Assembly (NCBI GenBank): GCA_030849465.1
Contig: JARVLF010000015.1
Location: forward strand, 744,001-808,000
Direction of reading: 5' to 3'
Length of the DNA stretch: 64,000 nucleotides
DNA from: Moesziomyces globuligerus
Taxonomy: Eukaryota; Basidiomycota; Ustilaginomycetes; Ustilaginales; Ustilaginaceae
Position numbers and translations under genes: made by a program. Shown piece after piece: positions 50,349 to 58,563 of this stretch (position 1 is the stretch's first letter; the number at the start of each line of letters is the position of its first letter). The notes beneath the pieces were generated by a model that did no database searches, was not told the DNA's origin, and saw only the letters and a program-made list of their open reading frames with translations.

Positions 50349-51614
50349 TCAGGGAAGCCAGATGGCGTGGCTCGCACCCTGAGGTTGGCCATCGGCGAGC
50401 GCGGGGAGCTGGGCGGTGGCGCGGACGTCGAAGTTCTCCTCGACGCGATCAAAGGCGATGACGTCGAGGAAGCCGAGTTCGTCGTCGGTGAGCACGAGCA
50501 GATCGGCGCCGTGCGCGTCGGGGGCGAGTTCGATCGCATTGGCCTTGCCGCCGCTCGTGCGGGTCTCCAAGGTGCGGACGGTCGTGAGCGTGACGTGTTG
50601 AGGGTCGTTGGTGTCGAGGCGGTAGGCGACGAGGAGGCCCTTTGTGGCGGACGTCATGCCGCGCGTAGTCGCAAAGAGGTATCTGAGGTCGGAGCTGAAG
50701 CGGAGCGTATCGCCCCTGTAGTCGTGGCGGTGAGCCGCCTGGTCGGGCGATAGCATATCCGCCCTCGCTACGTGCTTCGGCTCCTGCCCGTGCTGCGAGG
50801 GGAGTCGGTAGACATCGACAAAGTTGGTGTGTTCCGTGACGGTGAACAGGAGCGGGAGGTGCGGATGCGGGATCGAGTGGCGCGGTCCATCGCCCTCGGC
50901 AGCGCTCGGCACCGTGTACAGATGATCGAGCGCCGGAAAGCTGTAGGCTTGGACGGCGTTGGCGCCGAGATCGGCGACAAAGGCCACCTGATCGGCCGCG
51001 TTGGACGAGCAGTCGAACGAGTGGGCGCCGTAGCGCAGCGCCTTTCGCGACTTGTCCGCCGTCGGCAGCTCGTCCCTTCCTCCGGGGAGGAAGACGAGCT
51101 CGTGCACTATGTCGCCGATGCGACCCGTATCGGGGTCGAGCTGGTGCAGCTCTCCCGTAGGACCGCCTGCCGAACCGAGCCAGTGCCCGAGACCAGGCGT
51201 GGATCCAAAGCCGGGCGAGGTGAGCGTAGCGTACGCCGGAGGCTGCACATGCACATAACTCCCCGTCGCCGTGATCTCGACGCGATTGCCAAACTCGAGG
51301 CCCGCATGGCCAACGTGCCAGGAGGACAGCGTCGAGGGCGTGCCCCACGTCGTCGCGTACACCGTCCCGCCAGCCCGCGACGCTCCGTACGCAAGGTACT
51401 GGTGCGGACCCTCGGCAGCGATCTGCTCCACCACCGAGAGCGTCTGCGCCAGCACATCGTACTCGAGCACAAACAGATCCGCAGAGTTGAACGTCCCCGT
51501 CACCACTTTCCGCCTCCGCGCACACACCTCCTCCCCCTTCCCGGCTCCCAGAGTCGAGGCGCGAACCCCGCAGCGCGTACTCGCATCGTACAGCGCAAAC
51601 TCCTCTCCCGCCGG
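50349..51614 (-). CDS. Carboxy-cis,cis-muconate cyclase-like beta-propeller (lactonase family), 5' exon unresolved
   Basis: About 420 residues can be read from 51614 to TGA/TAA at 50349, without an initiating Met in frame. A TAG acceptor ends at 51615 and a CTGAC branch-like sequence lies about 38 bases upstream, as in the other introns here, so a short first exon must lie to the right, in the gap before or overlapping the SAM37 stop. The body matches the seven-bladed lactonase family: VVTGTFNSADLFVLEYD, GPHQYLAYG, FVADLGANAVQAYSF, SIPHPHLPLLFTVTEHTNFVDVYRL, RFSSDLRYLFATTRG, GGKANAIELAP and a final ASHAIWL. Fungal carboxymuconate cyclase closes 3-carboxymuconate in the protocatechuate branch of aromatic breakdown; other lactonase-fold proteins act on different substrates, so the reaction is tentative. 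Confidence 0.75.
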   Translation of the reverse strand, partial: PAGEEFALYDASTRCGVRASTLGAGKGEEVCARRRKVVTGTFNSADLFVLEYDVLAQTLSVVEQIAAEGPHQYLAYGASRAGGTVYATTWGTPSTLSSWHVGHAGLEFGNRVEITATGSYVHVQPPAYATLTSPGFGSTPGLGHWLGSAGGPTGELHQLDPDTGRIGDIVHELVFLPGGRDELPTADKSRKALRYGAHSFDCSSNAADQVAFVADLGANAVQAYSFPALDHLYTVPSAAEGDGPRHSIPHPHLPLLFTVTEHTNFVDVYRLPSQHGQEPKHVARADMLSPDQAAHRHDYRGDTLRFSSDLRYLFATTRGMTSATKGLLVAYRLDTNDPQHVTLTTVRTLETRTSGGKANAIELAPDAHGADLLVLTDDELGFLDVIAFDRVEENFDVRATAQLPALADGQPQGASHAIWLP

Positions 51615-51806
51615 CTACCATCGGAAAATCATCACGGGAGAAAGAGACCGTACGTCAGCATAAAGCGCAAATCTCCTCGCCATCACCAAGCCGACCAGAC
51701 CCAACGACGACCACGACCAAGACGAAGGGAAATCAAGCTGCGTTCGCACGCCCAGCCACGGTATTGTACAACGGGGCAAAAGCCTACCACGCCAGAGGGG
51801 GCCTGA

Positions 51807-53321
51807 TTACTCGTCGTCATCATCTTCGTCACCCTCTGCGTCCAGCTCGTCCATCTCGTCATCGTCCAGATCTTCCTCGCCCTGCACCTGCCAGCCCTCC
51901 TCCTCCTTATCGTTCCCGTCGTCCTCTTCGCCTTCCTCCGCGTCCTCCTCGTCCCCCTCGTCTTCGTCCTCATCCTCGTCATCCTCGTCATCGTCGTCGT
52001 CGGAGTCATCTGCGTCGACCCACTGCACACTCACAATGCCGCTGGCGAAGGCGTATCCGACGAAGCCGACGAGCGCCGAGCAGATCCAGAGTGCGCGGCC
52101 CCAGCGCAGACGGCGGTCCTCGGGCGACGCGCTCGAGGCTCCGGTGGGCTTGGGTGGGCGCGGTGTCGAGGACGATGCTGGCGGTCGGGCGTGCGTGCGG
52201 GCTGCACCAGATGGTGGGGGATCGAGACTTGCCTTTGTCGAGCTTGCTGGGGCGGGGAAGGGCCAGAAGTACGAGAGGAGCGAGTCGGATTGGGCACCGG
52301 GCAGAGCCGGCGGGGTGGTCTGCACCTGGTCTGGCGAAGCGTAGGCTGTCTGTGCCGGGAGGAGCGCCTCGCGGACGGTGTCGAGGTAGGCTGCGAGGTC
52401 GGTGTAGGACTGGACGAGATTCGGCAAGGCGTCGATGGGCAGCTTGGGCTGTGCGAAGACGAGCGGTGCGAGGTAGGCGAAGACGTGAGCGTCGATGCTG
52501 GTCGGTTGTGCGGCGTCGAACATGAAGCGCCCAGGCGACGAGGGAAGAGCGGCGGCAACGACGTCCAGCACGTCCCTCGCGCGGGTGACGAGTTTGGAGC
52601 GGTCGAACTCGTCGCGCGTTGCCTGCTTGGCCGATGCGCCGAGACCGCGCTTCTTGGTGGGGATGATGCCGGCGCGAGCAGCGAGTTGGTCCGACTCGGA
52701 GCTCTGCATCGCCGCCTCGCTGCCTCCGAGCCCCCACAGCCCAACTGCAGTGAGGCGAGCCTCGACGACGTTGCGTAGGCGAGCGGGGATCGAGGGCTGG
52801 AACGCCGCTGGGAGCCTTGCGAGCTTTGCGAGTGGGTTGGACGATGCTGGTTGCTGGAGGCCGCCGACGGCCGAGTACGCGGGTGCGGTGACGGCGCGGT
52901 AGTTGGAAGGGAGGCTGAAGAGCGAGTGAAGCGTGAGGTCGAGCAGCTGATCGTCGAGCAGCGCATGCATTGCTGTCATCCTGGCCGCCTTCTCCGGATC
53001 GGCGGCCACGGCGGCGTCGAGACCGGCCGCGGTGCAGAACGCGTGGATCTCGGCGACGCTGTCGATGAGCTGCGCCGTCTCGGCGTGTGCGTCGAGCACC
53101 TGCAGCAGCGGGACGCGCGCAAGCGCGGTCGTGGCCGAGGCGATCTCGACGCGCACCTGGTCGCTGTGCGCGAAAGTAGCGTGGAGCAGCGCAGCAGCGT
53201 AGAGCGACGTCGGATCCAGCGTCGGCAGCGTCGCCTGGCTGCCCCAGACGTGCAGGCGCAGGGTGCGCTCGCCGCCCGCGCTTGTCGGTGCGGACGTCGA
53301 AGCTTCCGCCGACGACGACAT
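51807..53321 (-). CDS. SAM37: SAM37/metaxin-type outer mitochondrial membrane protein with acidic tail
   Basis: 504 residues from ATG 53321 (MSSSAEASTS); upstream open frame is treated as leader. LRLHVWGSQATLPTLDPTSLYAAALL (about 20-45) is the Tom37/metaxin N-terminal glutathione-transferase-like motif, and a second GST-like part includes SIDAHVFAYLAPLVFAQPKLP (about 325-345). One membrane segment lies near 410-432 (ALWICSALVGFVGYAFASG). About 70 residues after it are almost all Asp/Glu. SAM37 belongs to the sorting and assembly machinery that inserts beta-barrel proteins into the outer membrane. The metaxin-type call is firm; Sam37 versus Sam35 rests on the C-terminal anchor and length. Confidence 0.77.
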   Translation of the reverse strand: MSSSAEASTSAPTSAGGERTLRLHVWGSQATLPTLDPTSLYAAALLHATFAHSDQVRVEIASATTALARVPLLQVLDAHAETAQLIDSVAEIHAFCTAAGLDAAVAADPEKAARMTAMHALLDDQLLDLTLHSLFSLPSNYRAVTAPAYSAVGGLQQPASSNPLAKLARLPAAFQPSIPARLRNVVEARLTAVGLWGLGGSEAAMQSSESDQLAARAGIIPTKKRGLGASAKQATRDEFDRSKLVTRARDVLDVVAAALPSSPGRFMFDAAQPTSIDAHVFAYLAPLVFAQPKLPIDALPNLVQSYTDLAAYLDTVREALLPAQTAYASPDQVQTTPPALPGAQSDSLLSYFWPFPAPASSTKASLDPPPSGAARTHARPPASSSTPRPPKPTGASSASPEDRRLRWGRALWICSALVGFVGYAFASGIVSVQWVDADDSDDDDDEDDEDEDEDEGDEEDAEEGEEDDGNDKEEEGWQVQGEEDLDDDEMDELDAEGDEDDDDE

Positions 53322-53843
53322 TGTGGTTGCTGTAGAGGGACAACCGGAGGAGGAAGGAGGGCGATAGGGGGAAGATGGAGGCGGGAGGGTCGGGTGGGTT
53401 GTAGTCGTCCGTGCGAATGACGGCGTAAAAGTGAGCTCGAGCCGCTTCGGGTGATGGCCGTCTCGGAAGTGTCGGAGCCTCGAGAGCTGAGCCGCTTTCG
53501 AGTGGAGCTGCTCTTCCGCGCGGAAAAACAATCTGCCCGCCAAAAAAGAAAGTCGAAAAAAAGTCGCACTTCGCAGTGCGCAACCCGACTTTGCCGGCGA
53601 AAAAAAAAGGCTGGCGGATCGGTATCGCACCTCGACCCATGAGCACGACCCGATCCCTGCCTCACCGCAGGGAAGCACTCACAGCACCAAAGCGTTGGTA
53701 TCCTTCACGGATCTCAGCCTGCACTTCCATCAGCGCGGCAATCTAGGCATGGTATACAATTATCGAATGGCGCGAGACCGTCTAAGAGAGGTGTGGTTCG
53801 AGGGATGGGATGCATGGCTCTTGAGTGCTGCTTGGTCGTGCGA
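53322..53843. other. Intergenic between SAM37 and SLM3
   Basis: No supported gene; both neighbours read leftward. T-rich on the minus strand near 53560-53610. Confidence 0.5.
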
Positions 53844-55298
53844 TCACTGTGCGCTTCGAGTGGAGGATTGGTCGTACTGCGTCTCGACCGAGTGGATGAC
53901 GCCGCTGCCGAGGCACCAGTCGTGCTTCCACAGGCCGAGCACCTGTCCCGGCGCCACGGCCAGCACGGGTTCGGGAAACTCGACCAGGTAGCCGCGCCCG
54001 TCCTCTGCTCTGGTCACTATGCACTCGGTCTCGATCTGTCGATGTCGCACCTGGGCAAGCAGCCTGAGGGTGGCTTGGCCAGCTTGCTGGAGTTCGGGCG
54101 GGGGGTGTTGCCAGATCCAGTCGATGCTGGGAACGCGGAGGCGGGTGCACATGAGCATGGGGTGGCGTTTGCCCTGGACGACGACGATGCGGTTGAGCTC
54201 GAGGTCCTTACGGGCGACGTAGAACTTCTCGCCCACGCCGGGGATCCTAGCTCTCTGTCCGACGGTGAGCGTGTGCAGTCCGCGGTGGCGGCCGACGGTA
54301 CGGCCGGTTTCGTCGACCATGTCTCCCGGGGGCGAGGCGATGTAGCCGTCGAGGAAGGACGAGAAGCCCTGCGTCTTGCTGATCGCCTGGCCGTCCGAAC
54401 CGCGCGTGCCGATAAAGCAGATGCCCATCGATTCCCTCCGCGCTGCCGTCGGCAGCTCGTACTTGGCAGCGAGCTGACGCACTTCGGACTTGAGCAGCCC
54501 CGCGAGCGGGAAGTGGGCGTGGGCTAGCTTGGACTCGACGACCGAGGAGAGGTAGTAGCTCTGGTCCTTGGTCCGATCGCGCGCGCGCAGCAGCATCGGC
54601 CTCCCCTCCTCCGACCACCCCACCTTGGCATAATGCCCCGTAGCTAACCACGTCTTTGGTTGTCGCTGTCTGCTGAGCGTGCTGGACGTGGTGGACGTGG
54701 TGGACGTGGTTGGCGTGGTGGACGTGGTTGGCGTGGTGGATGTGGTGGACGTGGTGGCCGTGGTGGATGTGGTGGATGTGGTGGATGTGGTGGATGTGGT
54801 GGACGTGGTGGATGTGGTGGGTGTGGTGGACGAGGTGGATGTGGGGGGGAGGAGACGGTGGATGAGGGCGCCGAACTTGATTTCGCGGTTGCAGCTTACG
54901 TCTGGGTTGGGTGTCGTGCCTTGTTGCCAGTCGTCGAGGGCGGGTTCGAAGACGTGTGTCCAATACTCTTTGCTGAGGTCGATCATCTGAACGGGGATGT
55001 TTCCGAGGTGTTGGCAGACGGATTGGACGTCGTGCCAGTCTTGCTGCCAGGAGCAACCGGAAGCGCCACCGGAGCCGGGGTGCATGCGACCGGACTCGTC
55101 GAGTTCGTTCCAGTTGCGCATGAAGACCGCCGAGACATCGTACCGATCCGCCTGCGCGAGCAGCAGCGCCGTCACGCTCGAATCCACCCCGCCCGACATG
55201 GCCACCACCATCCGATCGCCCTTCTGCGGTCCATACCCCACCGATCCCTTCCCGGCTGAAATGACGCTCGACACAGTACCTAGCGTCCGCCGAAACAT
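53844..55298 (-). CDS. SLM3: Mitochondrial tRNA 2-thiouridylase (MnmA/TRMU/SLM3)
   Basis: 484 residues from ATG 55298 (MFRRTLGTVSS), a good mitochondrial presequence; the upstream frame is leader. The PP-loop SGGVDSS is at 35-41. The two catalytic cysteines of the family are present: Cys136 in NPDVSCNREIKF and Cys294 in SMGICFIG. GHYAK (221-225), RTKDQSYYLS and VGQRARIPG are also conserved. Residues 153-208 are a Ser/Thr repeat inserted between the helix with REIKFGAL and the WLATGHYA strand, i.e. inside the adenylation domain. The enzyme puts sulfur on the wobble uridine of mitochondrial tRNAs for Lys, Glu and Gln. The 5' flank is short (227 bases to the CENP-C stop). Confidence 0.92.
   Translation of the reverse strand: MFRRTLGTVSSVISAGKGSVGYGPQKGDRMVVAMSGGVDSSVTALLLAQADRYDVSAVFMRNWNELDESGRMHPGSGGASGCSWQQDWHDVQSVCQHLGNIPVQMIDLSKEYWTHVFEPALDDWQQGTTPNPDVSCNREIKFGALIHRLLPPTSTSSTTPTTSTTSTTSTTSTTSTTSTTATTSTTSTTPTTSTTPTTSTTSTTSSTLSRQRQPKTWLATGHYAKVGWSEEGRPMLLRARDRTKDQSYYLSSVVESKLAHAHFPLAGLLKSEVRQLAAKYELPTAARRESMGICFIGTRGSDGQAISKTQGFSSFLDGYIASPPGDMVDETGRTVGRHRGLHTLTVGQRARIPGVGEKFYVARKDLELNRIVVVQGKRHPMLMCTRLRVPSIDWIWQHPPPELQQAGQATLRLLAQVRHRQIETECIVTRAEDGRGYLVEFPEPVLAVAPGQVLGLWKHDWCLGSGVIHSVETQYDQSSTRSAQ
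54675..54845 (-). repeat. Coding minisatellite in SLM3
   Basis: Nine-base repeats of the type ggtggacgt / ggtggatgt on the plus strand encode Ser-Thr-Thr triplets on the minus strand (STTSTTSTTSTT), with Pro and Ala variants. All are in frame. Confidence 0.9.
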
Positions 55299-55524
55299 GC
55301 TTGCCTTCACTTCGTGCGCGCCTCCTCCATGCCGAACCGTCGGCGATCTTTCTCGCCCAACGTGATGGTGGTCATCCGGCAAAGCAAAATTAAGTTGCCC
55401 GACCCAAAAAATTCCCGCCACTTCGAAAATTCCTCCACATCTTTTCCACTCCGCCACAGCCTCACTTTCATCCTCAAACGATGATGCGGGGGTATAAAGT
55501 TATGGCATTGCTGTGGATCCGGCG

Positions 55525-57807
55525 CTAGAGCTTGCGGAAGATACGCTTCTTGGCCTTCTGGGTGCGACTGGACTCAAAGTCGTCCTCTTCCGAGTCGGCG
55601 TCCGACTCTGCATCCCGCGCGATGCGCTTCGACTGCGGCTGCACCTCGGGAGAGGCGCTTTCTCCACCGCGACTTTGCAGGATGGGTCGACCTGCCGGCC
55701 ACGCCGGCAGACTGTAGCTGGTGTCGGAAGCCTGGGTGAAGGTGGTCAGATCGCCCACGCCTGCCTTCTTGGTCTTCCTGCACTGGGCAAAGAAGAGGTG
55801 GACGTCTCGCTGGCAGATGTTCTCCAGCGCATATGTGTTGCCCGCGGGGACCTGGAAGACACCATGCGGTCCGACGATGAAGCTCTTTCGATGCACCGTC
55901 GCCCTGAGCGCGCCCTGGAGCACGCAGAAGACAAAGCTGTTGTCTTTGCTCGGCTTGGTCGGTTTCCTCGTCCCAGGTGGCAGCTCTAAGACGCCAGTGG
56001 CCATCAAGCCACCGCAGTTGAAGACCTTTTCGAATCTGAACTGTTGATTCGCCGCCGCCACGGGATGCAGCGAACCCCTGGTCCTTACCACCGACATCTC
56101 CACCTCCTCCCCATCCTCATCATCAACTACCAGCCCGGTCTCGACAGTCTCGTGGTCCCAGCCATCCTCGACGTGCACCGTGTCGGCGGTGGGATCGAGC
56201 TGCATCCACTCCTCCTCCGCCTCGGGCGTGCGGGATGGCCGCTTGGCTTTGTCGTCGCCCTTGCGCGGCGCAGTGGAAGGGGGGCCGGGGCGGCGTCGCG
56301 TTGCATGCGCACGCGTGCCGGAGAATGTACCTTCGCCGGGAGCACGCGGGACGCGGATGACTTCCTTGATGTCCAGCACGGGGACGCGCCTGCGCTGCGG
56401 CATCGCTGCCAGGCTGTCTTCAAAGTCGTCCTCGCCCGGCCGTCGCAATGAGCGCAGCTCCTCGTTCGGCAGGCTCGGTCGGCCGTATCGGATGCGCTCG
56501 CCCCGCCAGTATTCCAGCGGCGCAAATCGCTGTCGCGTGCCCCGTCGCACGCCGTTCTCGTCAAACACGGTCGCGTCGCGCACCTGCGGCCGCACCCTCT
56601 GCACGACCTCGGCCTCGCGCTCCTTTGCACCAGCCTTTCTCGACTTGGCCGCACCACCATCAGCGGACCGAGAGGCGCTCTTCTGCTTTGCTGCCTTCTT
56701 TCGCCCTTCTTCCGACTGCGGTCCACCTTGAACATTGCTTTCTGCCGATCGGTCTTTGGGCGGTCTGCCCCGCTTGCGCTTGACCGGGGGTTCGGCTTGT
56801 GGAGGTTGGGAAGGCGAGGGGTCAGGCAGAAAGTTGGACGCGTCCCCAGTGAAGCTGGGCTCCTGCGCTGGCGGCGGCTGGGCTGCCCGCTCTTTGGGTG
56901 GTCTGCCCCGCTTGCGTTTGGGCGGCTGGTCGTCTGCCGCGGGTGTCTGTGTGGGCGGCACGGTATTGCGCTGCGGCGCACCGTTTGTCGCTGCCGCCGC
57001 TTTTGTCGGTCTGGCTGGGGACTTTGGCGTTGGCGCGGCGGTCTTCTTCTTTCTGGCTGGTGAAGCGATGGGTGGGATGGCATCGTAGTCGCTGGCATTT
57101 TCGTCGTCCCGCTGCAGCCTGCGGAAGGCGCCTACGAGCAGACGGTCGTCTTCCGAGTCCGAGAGCTCGATTGTGGGTCTGTGTATGGGCTTTTTGGCCT
57201 TCTTCGCTGTCGAGCTGGCCTCTGCACCGGCACGCGCCTGTCTAGCCGAGAGACCACCTGCAGGGGCACTCGGAGCAGGCAGGAGATTGCGGTCGTCGAG
57301 GTCAACGTCATCGTCGCCAGCCATGCCACCGAGGTCAAAGCTGCGCGATGCCGTGGAGAGGTTCGGGAGCTCGATGTCGGCGTCATCGTCGTCGTCGTCG
57401 TCGTCCGAGGGCGCAGCATAGGCAGCGTGCATGCGCGACTTGCGATTGCGAGGCGGCGAGCTTGCATACGAGGAAGCGGGGCGTGAGAGCATCGAGCGTG
57501 GCGAAGGGGCCGAGCTGGTCTGAATGTCCATCGCGCTGCTGCTGGATGCGGCGAGGCGTTGAGCATTCTTGCTGGCGCCTACACCGGACCGACGGCTGAA
57601 GTGCGTTTCGTCGAAGGAATCGTAGTCGTCGGCGTCGTCGGCGTCAGACTCTTCCTGACGGCCGTTGTCCAGCGCATTCTTGCTCGCTTTGAAGAACTCC
57701 TCGAGGTTCTCGAAGCCATCCTGGTCGCGCGCGACGGCGGAAAGGCGCAGACCTGTGCGCGAGCCCACGCCAGCTTCATGGAAGCGACGGGATGCCGAGG
57801 GTGCCAT
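55525..57807 (-). CDS. MIF2: CENP-C/Mif2 inner kinetochore protein
   Basis: 760 residues, no intron. The CENP-C motif is complete at about 416-438: RRGTRQRFAPLEYWRGERI followed by RYGR. It binds the histone H3 variant CENP-A nucleosome. A C-terminal cupin dimer domain follows (about 600-710): FVFCVLQGALRATVHRKSF and VFQVPAGNTYALENI. Two AT-hook sequences, KRKRGRPPKE and KRKRGRPPKD (about 299 and 344), precede the motif; they suggest extra minor-groove DNA binding. The N-terminus (EEFFKASKNAL) may contact the Mis12 complex. The protein connects centromeric chromatin to the outer kinetochore. It has the usual fungal length. Confidence 0.93.
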   Translation of the reverse strand: MAPSASRRFHEAGVGSRTGLRLSAVARDQDGFENLEEFFKASKNALDNGRQEESDADDADDYDSFDETHFSRRSGVGASKNAQRLAASSSSAMDIQTSSAPSPRSMLSRPASSYASSPPRNRKSRMHAAYAAPSDDDDDDDDADIELPNLSTASRSFDLGGMAGDDDVDLDDRNLLPAPSAPAGGLSARQARAGAEASSTAKKAKKPIHRPTIELSDSEDDRLLVGAFRRLQRDDENASDYDAIPPIASPARKKKTAAPTPKSPARPTKAAAATNGAPQRNTVPPTQTPAADDQPPKRKRGRPPKERAAQPPPAQEPSFTGDASNFLPDPSPSQPPQAEPPVKRKRGRPPKDRSAESNVQGGPQSEEGRKKAAKQKSASRSADGGAAKSRKAGAKEREAEVVQRVRPQVRDATVFDENGVRRGTRQRFAPLEYWRGERIRYGRPSLPNEELRSLRRPGEDDFEDSLAAMPQRRRVPVLDIKEVIRVPRAPGEGTFSGTRAHATRRRPGPPSTAPRKGDDKAKRPSRTPEAEEEWMQLDPTADTVHVEDGWDHETVETGLVVDDEDGEEVEMSVVRTRGSLHPVAAANQQFRFEKVFNCGGLMATGVLELPPGTRKPTKPSKDNSFVFCVLQGALRATVHRKSFIVGPHGVFQVPAGNTYALENICQRDVHLFFAQCRKTKKAGVGDLTTFTQASDTSYSLPAWPAGRPILQSRGGESASPEVQPQSKRIARDAESDADSEEDDFESSRTQKAKKRIFRKL

Positions 57808-58563
57808 CGATATCGCAGTCGCTGCACAGGGTCGAGTGCGGATGCGATTGAAAGACTAGGGAGACGTCGAACCTACGTCGTCGTCGTATGCACCTGGATT
57901 CGCCAAGAGGGCACAAACGAAAGGGACCTATCGAATCCAAGGGCAGGAATAGGGAGGCGAGAATGATCGAAAAAGAAGAGTCTGCGTAGTTTTGTTGTCG
58001 TCGGGCACGATTCGCCGAGATGGACCAGCTCGATGCCGAAGCGATATGATGGGTTACCGGGTCGATGTGGGGATCAGAAGAGGAGGCCAAGTCTGCGATG
58101 CGGTGAAGTGAGCATGCATATGCTGTGCTGCTGATCCTGATGCTTCGGCTGCTGCTCCCGACGATCGGCGGAGGATACCGTGCTGCGGATGATGCGGATG
58201 GATGGATGAAGGCGGGCCATTGGCGCTTCGTCTTCTTGAGCATACGCGCTGCCTGCACGCTCAAGCCGACTTGGCCAGCCCGACGCGCTTCGCCTCGCCT
58301 CGCCTCGCCACACCACGCCAAACCGACGCGCTCCACACCAGGGTCCGGATGCCCTTTTTTCAATGGCATGTGCGATCGCCATCGCATACATCGCACGAAT
58401 ATTTCCTCCGCTACCACAACACCTCACCGGACCATGCTCGATCCAACAATTTATGCGAACCCATTGCTAGTGAACAGAGACATGCAAAGATATGATGAAT
58501 GCACTTGAGTATGCTCGTGCGGGTAGAGAGATTCCGAGAACGCTGCAGACGCAGAAAATCTAG
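57808..58563. other. Intergenic between CENP-C and the Dpb11/Rad4-like gene
   Basis: No supported gene. It is the CENP-C promoter and the 3' UTR of the BRCT gene. A short cctcg repeat lies near 58292-58310. Confidence 0.5.
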
